NCBI GenBank assembly: GCA_023091665.1
Contig: JALJCQ010000012.1
Location: 744,001 to 808,000 of the forward strand
Source of the DNA: Pythium myriotylum
Taxonomy: Eukaryota; Oomycota; Peronosporomycetes; Pythiales; Pythiaceae
Direction of reading: 5' to 3'
DNA length: 64,000 nucleotides
The position numbers were made by a program, and so were the translations under genes. The notes under the pieces were generated by a model. It was given only the letters and a program-made list of their open reading frames with translations. It did no database searches and was not told the DNA's origin. Below are positions 56,707-64,000 of the stretch, one piece after another (position 1 is the first letter of the stretch; each line of letters opens with the position of its first letter).

Positions 56707-56870
56707 AGCATTCAACTATCCTGCCACGATAGCAGTTGACCCCGTTCCTGCCTCGTCCACAACGACAACTCAACCAAAGAAGCGTAGATGACCAAAAGGA
56801 GCAAAGGATAGAAATCCGAGGAAGAGGCGCACGAACGACGAACTCGCTGGAGGTTCCATCGAACCAGAGG

Positions 56871-57206
56871 TGTAACGGGGTGTGCCCGTTACATGGTACG
56901 GACCCATGTCAATGGTGTCCAATAGGAACGTCGTGAACCCATCTGGTTGCAATGTCTCCCGATTGGATAATATCCTACGATATTATCCCGATTTCCCACC
57001 AATCACGCTAGGGTCTTGTGATTGAGTGGATGGCAGAAATCCGAGGGCGGATCTGCGAGGTTTTATATAGGAAGAGTAGGTTTTTCTAGGCTTCCTAATC
57101 CATAATTTCAGTTTCCCATTTGCCCGATTCAACACAAGTCCCTTTGTTGCGCGCTTCCTACGCTGCTCCACAGTGTACGTGACGTAACGAGGTCAGCCTC
57201 GTTACA
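56871..57206 (+). repeat. Gypsy LTR, array copy 3
   Basis: Third 336-bp LTR copy, exactly 2,129 bp after copy 2, with the same ends. Confidence 0.8.
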
Positions 57207-57238
57207 CCTGGTAGCACTTCGTAGTCCGCCCAGCGACT

Positions 57239-58373
57239 ATGAATCCCCCTGCGCCGGAAACCCCTGGCGCGCAGGGTCGCCACGCCTCGCGTGAGAGCTT
57301 CCTCCACTTGAGTGAGCTCGAGTGGCAGGCTGTTCAGCTCATGGCCGCGACGGTGGGCGAAGCCGCCGTCGGCGCCATGCTCCTCTCGCTCTCGCGTGAT
57401 GAACAGCACGCGAGTATCGCCAAGTTCATCCAGCATGAGCTGAACGAGGCGAGAGGAAGTGTTGTAGCTCTGCGCGACAGAACACTCAACAAGCAGCGTT
57501 GTTGAGACAACAGCAGTCTGCTGCTGTGGCGGCAGAGCGGCCTCGACGCGTCGAGCCGTTGAAGATCGAGATCTCCAAGTACAAGGCTGACGGTGACAGC
57601 CTGTTGCGTTTTTGGTTCGTCGAACTCGACGATTCCATTGAAGCCTGTCGCATCGATGACGATGCGATGCGAGTGACCTACGCCATCTCCAACTTGGCAG
57701 GTCGTGCCAAGGTGTGGGCGCTCGGTCTCGAGTTGCACGATCCGTATTGCTTCCAATCGTATGAAGAGTTCAAGGTCAAGATCAAACAAGCGTTTGAGCC
57801 GCCTCGAGCCGAGTTCAGGGCTCGTGCTGAGTTCCTGGATCTCAGGCAAGGTAAGCGTGGTATTCACGCTTACGCCCAGCACGCACGATATCTCGTGAGT
57901 TGCATCGTGGAGAATCCCATAGATGATCAAACGCAGGTCGCTGCGTTTATCAAGGGGCTCGAGGATGGGCCGATCAAGACCTAGATGTTCCATCTCGAGT
58001 TTGATAAACTCGAGGACGCGATCTCGGCTGCTCGCCAAGAGGACTTCAGCCTGCGACAGGCTTATGTCTATTCCGCTGCTTATCGTCCGTCCAGACGACA
58101 GACTCAAGTGATCCAGAGGCCATGGATCTTTCCTACGCCGAGAGCGAGCAGCGCCCTCGCGTGGACAAACGATTCCAGAAATGCAATCGATGCCAGAAGA
58201 CCGGGCATTACGCTTATGAGTGTAATGCTGCGCGTCCAGTGCCTCGCGGCAATGGGCGCGGTCGCCACGTGGACAAGAAGGTCCAGTGGTCGGATCAACA
58301 CGCTGCGAAGAAACAGCAGCGTGATGATCAACAAAAAACGGTCAGGGTCAGTAGGGGTGGAGCGCCCTACTGA
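57239..58373 (+). pseudogene. Gypsy gag, array copy 3
   Basis: As copy 2, with the same stop (57982-57984) and frameshifts. Confidence 0.75.
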
Positions 58374-58436
58374 TCCAGTCACGTCAGGAGAGTTTGTGGG
58401 ACTCTTGACGAAGGCTGCTCCCAAAGCACAGTCTCT

Positions 58437-58835
58437 GTGCTCACCACACCTGGTGATGATGAGGCCCTCATCACCTTGGAGCTCGAAGTCGAAGGAGCTT
58501 CGTCTTCGCTTCGCGCCCTCGTAGACTGTGGGGCGTCGAACAACTTCGTTCGACGACAGTCTATCGAGTCTTTGAGGCTCGACGTTGTCGAGCGAGACAT
58601 TCCTCCGACGAGGATGACGGTGCGCCTTGCAACTGGCGCAACGGTGAAGGTTACGAAACGCGTAGTGGGCCTCCACTACACGCTTGAGGGCAATGAGTAC
58701 GACGACGACTTTGTCGTACTCGACCTAGATGACAAGTTCGACGTCATTCTAGGCCTACCATGGCTTCGTTCACACGAGCCATGGATCAGCTGGCGGCATC
58801 GATCCGTTACGGATGACACGGTCAACCCTCAATGA
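58437..58835 (+). pseudogene. Gypsy protease, copy 3
   Basis: As copy 2; it crosses into copia sequence at 58809 and stops. Confidence 0.75.
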
Positions 58836-58999
58836 AGCATTCAACTATCCTGCCACGATAGCAGTTGACCCCGTTCCTGCCTCGTCCACAACGACAACTC
58901 AACCAAAGAAGCGTAGATGACCAAAAGGAGCAAAGGATAGAAATCCGAGGAAGAGGCGCACGAACGACGAACTCGCTGGAGGTTCCATCGAACCAGAGG

Positions 59000-59335
59000 T
59001 GTAACGGGGTGTGCCCGTTACATGGTACGGACCCATGTCAATGGTGTCCAATAGGAACGTCGTGAACCCATCTGGTTGCAATGTCTCCCGATTGGATAAT
59101 ATCCTACGATATTATCCCGATTTCCCACCAATCACGCTAGGGTCTTGTGATTGAGTGGATGGCAGAAATCCGAGGGCGGATCTGCGAGGTTTTATATAGG
59201 AAGAGTAGGTTTTTCTAGGCTTCCTAATCCATAATTTCAGTTTCCCATTTGCCCGATTCAACACAAGTCCCTTTGTTGCGCGCTTCCTACGCTGCTCCAC
59301 AGTGTACGTGACGTAACGAGGTCAGCCTCGTTACA
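59000..59335 (+). repeat. Gypsy LTR, array copy 4
   Basis: Last LTR copy; this one is followed by gag, protease and the only pol of the array, so it is the 5' LTR of the most complete gypsy element here. Confidence 0.8.
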
Positions 59336-59367
59336 CCTGGTAGCACTTCGTAGTCCGCCCAGCGACT

Positions 59368-60502
59368 ATGAATCCCCCTGCGCCGGAAACCCCTGGCGCG
59401 CAGGGTCGCCACGCCTCGCGTGAGAGCTTCCTCCACTTGAGTGAGCTCGAGTGGCAGGCTGTTCAGCTCATGGCCGCGACGGTGGGCGAAGCCGCCGTCG
59501 GCGCCATGCTCCTCTCGCTCTCGCGTGATGAACAGCACGCGAGTATCGCCAAGTTCATCCAGCATGAGCTGAACGAGGCGAGAGGAAGTGTTGTAGCTCT
59601 GCGCGACAGAACACTCAACAAGCAGCGTTGTTGAGACAACAGCAGTCTGCTGCTGTGGCGGCAGAGCGGCCTCGACGCGTCGAGCCGTTGAAGATCGAGA
59701 TCTCCAAGTACAAGGCTGACGGTGACAGCCTGTTGCGTTTTTGGTTCGTCGAACTCGACGATTCCATTGAAGCCTGTCGCATCGATGACGATGCGATGCG
59801 AGTGACCTACGCCATCTCCAACTTGGCAGGTCGTGCCAAGGTGTGGGCGCTCGGTCTCGAGTTGCACGATCCGTATTGCTTCCAATCGTATGAAGAGTTC
59901 AAGGTCAAGATCAAACAAGCGTTTGAGCCGCCTCGAGCCGAGTTCAGGGCTCGTGCTGAGTTCCTGGATCTCAGGCAAGGTAAGCGTGGTATTCACGCTT
60001 ACGCCCAGCACGCACGATATCTCGTGAGTTGCATCGTGGAGAATCCCATAGATGATCAAACGCAGGTCGCTGCGTTTATCAAGGGGCTCGAGGATGGGCC
60101 GATCAAGACCTAGATGTTCCATCTCGAGTTTGATAAACTCGAGGACGCGATCTCGGCTGCTCGCCAAGAGGACTTCAGCCTGCGACAGGCTTATGTCTAT
60201 TCCGCTGCTTATCGTCCGTCCAGACGACAGACTCAAGTGATCCAGAGGCCATGGATCTTTCCTACGCCGAGAGCGAGCAGCGCCCTCGCGTGGACAAACG
60301 ATTCCAGAAATGCAATCGATGCCAGAAGACCGGGCATTACGCTTATGAGTGTAATGCTGCGCGTCCAGTGCCTCGCGGCAATGGGCGCGGTCGCCACGTG
60401 GACAAGAAGGTCCAGTGGTCGGATCAACACGCTGCGAAGAAACAGCAGCGTGATGATCAACAAAAAACGGTCAGGGTCAGTAGGGGTGGAGCGCCCTACT
60501 GA
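59368..60502 (+). pseudogene. Gypsy gag, array copy 4
   Basis: Same broken gag as in the other units: TAG at 60111-60113, shifts near 59632 and 60238, and a CCHC zinc knuckle near 60317-60358. Confidence 0.75.
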
Positions 60503-60565
60503 TCCAGTCACGTCAGGAGAGTTTGTGGGACTCTTGACGAAGGCTGCTCCCAAAGCACAGTCTCT

Positions 60566-61039
60566 GTGCTCACCACACCTGGTGATGATGAGGCCCTCAT
60601 CACCTTGGAGCTCGAAGTCGAAGGAGCTTCGTCTTCGCTTCGCGCCCTCGTAGACTGTGGGGCGTCGAACAACTTCGTTCGACGACAGTCTATCGAGTCT
60701 TTGAGGCTCGACGTTGTCGAGCGAGACATTCCTCCGACGAGGATGACGGTGCGCCTTGCAACTGGCGCAACGGTGAAGGTTACGAAACGCGTAGTGGGCC
60801 TCCACTACACGCTTGAGGGCAATGAGTACGACGACGACTTTGTCGTACTCGACCTAGATGACAAGTTCGACGTCATTCTAGGCCTACCATGGCTTCGTTC
60901 ACACGAGCCATGGATCAGCTGGCGGCATCGATCCGTTACGATGCCCCCCCCCCCCCCCCCCCCCCCCCGCTTGGTCATCAGGTGGCCACCTGATGTCGGT
61001 TCTGGAGCGTCCAGATGCACGTGGACGCGTGAAAGATGA
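60566..61039 (+). pseudogene. Gypsy protease, copy 4, reading into a poly-C run
   Basis: Protease frame with LVDCGASNNFV and FDVILGLPWL as in the other units, but here it does not return to copia. After VT it enters the 25-base C run (a proline stretch) and continues for about 24 codons before a stop. The linker to reverse transcriptase is therefore in a different frame. Confidence 0.7.
60944..60968. repeat. 25-base C homopolymer at the array end
   Basis: Uninterrupted run of C exactly where the fourth repeat unit ends and the single-copy gypsy pol region begins. It is most likely slippage or an assembly join rather than a functional motif. Confidence 0.8.
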
Positions 61040-61228
61040 GTGTGATGGCCTCATCAGTCACTCGGTCGTTAGTACGACTGCCCAAGACTACGACAAAGAG
61101 TCGACCTTTGTCGTCGAGCCAGCTGCCGGGGTCTGCGTAGAGTCGCAGACAGCGCCGAAGACTTCTCGTGCGAGCGAGTCGCACGAGTCGAGTGAGGAAG
61201 ATCCTCGTGCGAATCAAGAAGACAGAGC

Positions 61229-63538
61229 TTGCCACAGGGGCAGCACTATGAGAGGAAGGTATCGACGTCTGCGGCAAGGAGGCAACGTCGACTCTCCGCC
61301 TCGACTAGAACGTCGAGCGATGGAGATCTCGCTGCAGGTGCGCAACTGCAGCTCGAGGAGTCTGCGCGCATAAGGCCGCAGGAAGAAACTGAGACGATCA
61401 ACGTCTTAGTCAATGACGGCACGAGAGTGGGTGCATCCACACTCGAGGTCGTTGCGCCTCCGAAGTCAACTTCGGAGATCACCGCACTGCCTACGCTCGA
61501 ACCCATGCGGTTCTTGCGAGATCTGCGTCAAGGAAAGATCACGCAGATCTGTATTCTCGTCGCGGAGGACGAATGTGTGAGCGATATCCGGTCGGCAGTG
61601 GTGTTTGCTGAGAAGGAACGGCTTCTCAGCAGTTCATCGATGGACGAGAGCATCCTCGATGAGAAGACACGGATTGAGCGGTACTCGGCTCAATCCTGGG
61701 AGTCGCTCAAGGGAAATCCTCTCTACGAGGATTTGTTCGAATTCGCGGATGTGTTCCCCGAATCCGTGCCGTGCGAATTGCCGAAGGACAAAGGCATTCG
61801 GCGGCACGAGATCGACCTGAAGCCAGGTTCGAAGTACTGTGTCATGAAGCAGTGGCTACTGCCTCGTGAACAGGTCGAAGCGATCGACAAGTTCTTCGCA
61901 GAACGTCTCGCTGCTGGCCATGTGAGGGAGTCTACCTCCCCTCACAGCTCTCCGACCTTCTGTGTGCGCAAGGCAACAGGAGGGTGGCGGATTGTACACG
62001 CGTTCAACAAGTTGAACGCGGCGACGATACCGGTGCAGACGCCGATACCGAGGAAGGACGTCATCATCGACGGGATGGCGAAGAGCACCATCTTCTCGTC
62101 GATGGATCTGATGGACGGATTCTATCAGATCTTGATGCGTAAACGGGATATTCCGTTCACGGCCGTCAGCACCCCAAGCGGAATGCTCTGGGAGTGGTTG
62201 GTGATGCCTCAGGGCCTCAGCAACGCACCAGCCACATTCAATAGATGCGTATCGCATCTATTGCGCCCAGTGCGATCCTTCGCACCGAGCTACTTCGACG
62301 ATGTCTTCGTTCATAGCCGAGCTATGGACGGGAAGACTGATCTGGAGGTCCATAGACTCCACATCAGAGAGGTTATCACACTTGTGCGAGAGCATAAGCT
62401 GGACGCGAACCTGAAGAAGTGTATCTTCGCGGCCAGCGAGATACCTGTTCTTGGGTGTATAGTCGGCAAGAACGGCGTGCGCCCTGATCCCGAGAAGATC
62501 AGAGCGATCAAGGAGTGGCCGACGCCACTCGACGTCAAGGGACTGCGCAAGTTCCTTGGCCTCGCGGCATACTTGCACAAGTACTCGCGCAACTACGCCG
62601 AGATGACTGTTCCTCTTTCTCGATTACTCAAGAAAGACACCAAGTGGACTTGGAACGCTGACACTCAGCGTTCCTTCGAAGGCATCAAGCAAAGCTTGAT
62701 TGAATCGCCAGTTCTGGCGATCGCGGACCAGGACAAACCATTCCACGTGGTTTGTGACGCAAGCGACTTTGCCATCGGCGCAGCGCTGATGCAGTTCGAC
62801 GACGACGGCGCTGAGCGCGTCGTCTGTTACCAGTCGCGTCAGCTGCAACCAGCTGAGCGTGATTATCTGGTGCATGACAAGGAGCTCCTTGCCATGAAGT
62901 ATGCACTGGCCAAGTTCCGCGTCTATCTGCTCGGAGATAGACCCTTCAAGGTCTTCACAGACCATGCGTCTTTGCGCACGGCTGTGAACAGCCCATACCT
63001 CTCGCAGCGCATGGCGAGGTGGCTGCCTTTCTTCGCGGAGTATAACTTCTCCGTCGAGTACAAGCCCGGACGACTCAACGTCGTCGCGGATGCTCTGTCC
63101 CCTCGGCCAGACTTTGAGCCGACGGTCGTAGCCCAAGATTCTCTGAACGCACTCGCTGCGTTCAGCTCCAGTGTTCCGTCGTCGACCTTGCTCGACGACA
63201 TTCGTGCTGCGAATGCACACGACCCTGAGGTCGTGCGCTTGATGGCCTACCTTGCAGAGCCATCGCCGCAAGCGTTGAAGAGCTTGCCGGCTTTGTATCG
63301 ATCGAAGGCTCATCAGTACACGCAGCGGAACGGCCTGCTGTTCTACAGCGCCGTTGCCGACGACACTCCGCGTGTCATCGTGCCAGGAGATCATGATCTG
63401 CGCCTGCGGATCATGTACGAGTACCACGATGCTCCAGTGAGCGGACATCGTGGACGTGAGAAGACATATCTCACGTTGAGTCGCGACTTCTATTGGCCTC
63501 GCCAATTCAAGTTCGTGCGCAAGTACGTCCGTGCTTGA
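61229..63538 (+). CDS. Gypsy (Ty3) pol: reverse transcriptase, RNase H, start of integrase
   Basis: A 769-codon frame (possible start far upstream; the first ATG is not the biological start). A linker (about 1-170) leads to RT. RT has WLLPREQVEAIDKFFAERL, GGWRIVHAFNKLNAATI, FSSMDLMDGFYQI, VMPQGLSNAPATF and the catalytic YFDD at residues 355-358. RNase H has VVCDASDFAIGAAL (Asp about 510) and SRQLQPAERDY, followed by FTDHASLR. The integrase zinc-finger histidines (VSGHRGREKTYL) follow. The frame then ends at TGA 63536-63538, exactly where the conserved Cys of the HHCC finger is expected (VRA-stop-EVCQR). RT order and motifs are those of Ty3/gypsy. Confidence 0.9.
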   Translation: MPQGQHYERKVSTSAARRQRRLSASTRTSSDGDLAAGAQLQLEESARIRPQEETETINVLVNDGTRVGASTLEVVAPPKSTSEITALPTLEPMRFLRDLRQGKITQICILVAEDECVSDIRSAVVFAEKERLLSSSSMDESILDEKTRIERYSAQSWESLKGNPLYEDLFEFADVFPESVPCELPKDKGIRRHEIDLKPGSKYCVMKQWLLPREQVEAIDKFFAERLAAGHVRESTSPHSSPTFCVRKATGGWRIVHAFNKLNAATIPVQTPIPRKDVIIDGMAKSTIFSSMDLMDGFYQILMRKRDIPFTAVSTPSGMLWEWLVMPQGLSNAPATFNRCVSHLLRPVRSFAPSYFDDVFVHSRAMDGKTDLEVHRLHIREVITLVREHKLDANLKKCIFAASEIPVLGCIVGKNGVRPDPEKIRAIKEWPTPLDVKGLRKFLGLAAYLHKYSRNYAEMTVPLSRLLKKDTKWTWNADTQRSFEGIKQSLIESPVLAIADQDKPFHVVCDASDFAIGAALMQFDDDGAERVVCYQSRQLQPAERDYLVHDKELLAMKYALAKFRVYLLGDRPFKVFTDHASLRTAVNSPYLSQRMARWLPFFAEYNFSVEYKPGRLNVVADALSPRPDFEPTVVAQDSLNALAAFSSSVPSSTLLDDIRAANAHDPEVVRLMAYLAEPSPQALKSLPALYRSKAHQYTQRNGLLFYSAVADDTPRVIVPGDHDLRLRIMYEYHDAPVSGHRGREKTYLTLSRDFYWPRQFKFVRKYVRA

Positions 63539-64000
63539 GAGGTTTGCCAGCGAGTGAAGTCGGGACCTTCACTTCGCGCACCGCTACAGTCTCTGCCGGT
63601 ACCGACAGAGTGCTGGGAGTCCGTCTCCATGGACTTCATCTTCGGCTTTCCCGAAGATGAACACAAGAACAACGGGATCCTCGTGTTCGTGGATCGTTTC
63701 AGCAAGATGGTGCATCTTGCTGCAGTTCCAGAGACGATCACAGCCGAAGGCTGCGCTCGCGTCTTCGTCGACACGGTGTTTCGACACCATGGACTGCCAT
63801 GATAGCTCGTGTCAGATCGAGATCCACGGTTCACCGCGGAGTTCTGGCGCGCCGTGTTCCGTTCCCTCGGAACACGAATCAAGATGTCGACCTCTGACCA
63901 TCCTGAGACCGATGGTCAGACAGAGCGCGCGAACCGCGTGATCGAAGAGATTCTTCGAGGCTACGTCCACTCGTGCTCGAGTTGGGGTGAGTTTTTGCCG
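63539..64000 (+). pseudogene. Gypsy integrase core, continues past the right edge
   Basis: The same frame continues after the TGA: VCQRVKSGPSLRAPLQ, then the core SVSMDFIFGFPED (first catalytic Asp) and GILVFVDRFSKMVHLAAVP. HHGLP is followed by TGA and TAG near 63800-63805 where the family has a short DS-type link. The frame then resumes with VSDRDPRFTAEFW (second Asp), TSDHPETDGQTERANRVIEE (Glu) and runs out of the window. Three stops in the integrase make this copy inactive without suppression. Confidence 0.8.

Larger units (their letters stand above)
52422..60940 (+). repeat. Four-copy tandem array, period 2,129 bp
   Basis: Copies at 52422-54550, 54551-56679, 56680-58808 and 58809-60937. 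Each unit is about 190 bp of copia tail, a 336-bp gypsy 5' LTR, a primer-binding region, gypsy gag and gypsy protease. Junctions read GTTACGGATGACACGG, while the left edge reads CTGAACGGATGACACGG and the right edge GTTACGATGCCCC. The breakpoints share the microhomology ACGGATGA/ACGATG. Copies 2, 3 and 4 look identical. Copy 1 differs only by small indels between about 52520 and 53030. Confidence 0.9.

Noticed and set aside
53076..60236. 257-codon minus-strand ORF repeated four times in the tandem array
   Set aside because: Antisense of gypsy gag; the plus strand carries the capsid-like and zinc-knuckle frames, so this is not a new repeated gene family.
52422..60940. Tandem array considered as satellite DNA or CRISPR-like repeat
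   Set aside because: Units are 2.1 kb, contain LTR, gag and protease, and have no spacers; they are a duplicated transposon junction.
38472..63538. Several in-frame TGA and TAG codons inside otherwise open frames, including a TGA at a conserved Cys position of the gypsy integrase
   Set aside because: Stop reassignment or selenocysteine was considered. Intact genes here use all three stops normally (TGA ends the MAP kinase, TAG ends RPT2 and the katanin gene), and the affected frames also carry frameshifts, so plain decay explains them.

Overview
The window looks like nuclear DNA of an oomycete (Phytophthora/Pythium lineage; genus not decidable from this stretch). The evidence is an elicitin-like gene, a decayed Crinkler-type effector, GC-rich compact genes with many 50-80 bp GT-AG introns, and chromodomain-piggyBac, copia and gypsy debris of the kind seen in these genomes. 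All exon models below were derived by reading splice sites and checking that coding phase is kept across every intron. Lengths are therefore my own, not transcript-supported.

Region 1 (1 to about 30 kb) is gene-dense. In order it holds: the end of a RING-gene paralog and a complete RING-H2 ligase gene (minus); a TLC-domain membrane protein; an unknown protein; a katanin p60 ATPase; a biotin-protein ligase (minus); mitochondrial ribosomal protein uL1m (minus); a signal-peptide acidic protein; a broken Crinkler gene; a ZRANB2-like zinc-finger/RS protein; a bZIP-like protein with a long C-terminal domain (minus); DPH1 (diphthamide synthesis); a TEY MAP kinase (minus); proteasome ATPase RPT2; a PH-domain protein (minus); an elicitin-like protein and a degenerate second elicitin-like copy (minus); a DGCR8/Pasha-like WW + double dsRBD protein (minus); and a long coiled-coil protein with a KIF15/HMMR-like motif (minus). 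Neighbours are mostly divergent or convergent, with short intergenic spaces. They cover protein turnover, translation, signalling, the cytoskeleton and RNA metabolism, and do not form one pathway.

Region 2 (about 30-49.8 kb) is a graveyard of mobile elements with broken host-like fragments. It contains a MULE transposase remnant, a 406-bp foldback hairpin beside a stop-containing coiled-coil fragment, a chromodomain-piggyBac transposase pseudogene, a decayed coiled-coil gene, a C2H2 finger fragment and copia debris. The copia debris includes an inverted reverse-transcriptase half, a pogo-like insertion and two 202-bp LTRs in opposite orientation. A DOT1-like methyltransferase ORF, a P-loop kinase-like pseudogene and a SET-like fragment in frame with copia also lie here.

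Region 3 (49.8-64 kb) is a copia element whose pol is interrupted by a gypsy element. The junction block (copia tail + gypsy 5' LTR + gag + protease) is present four times head to tail with a period of exactly 2,129 bp (52422-60937). It is followed by a 25-base C run and one gypsy reverse transcriptase/RNase H/integrase that runs off the right edge. The DGCR8-like gene and this tandem array are the most unusual things in the window.
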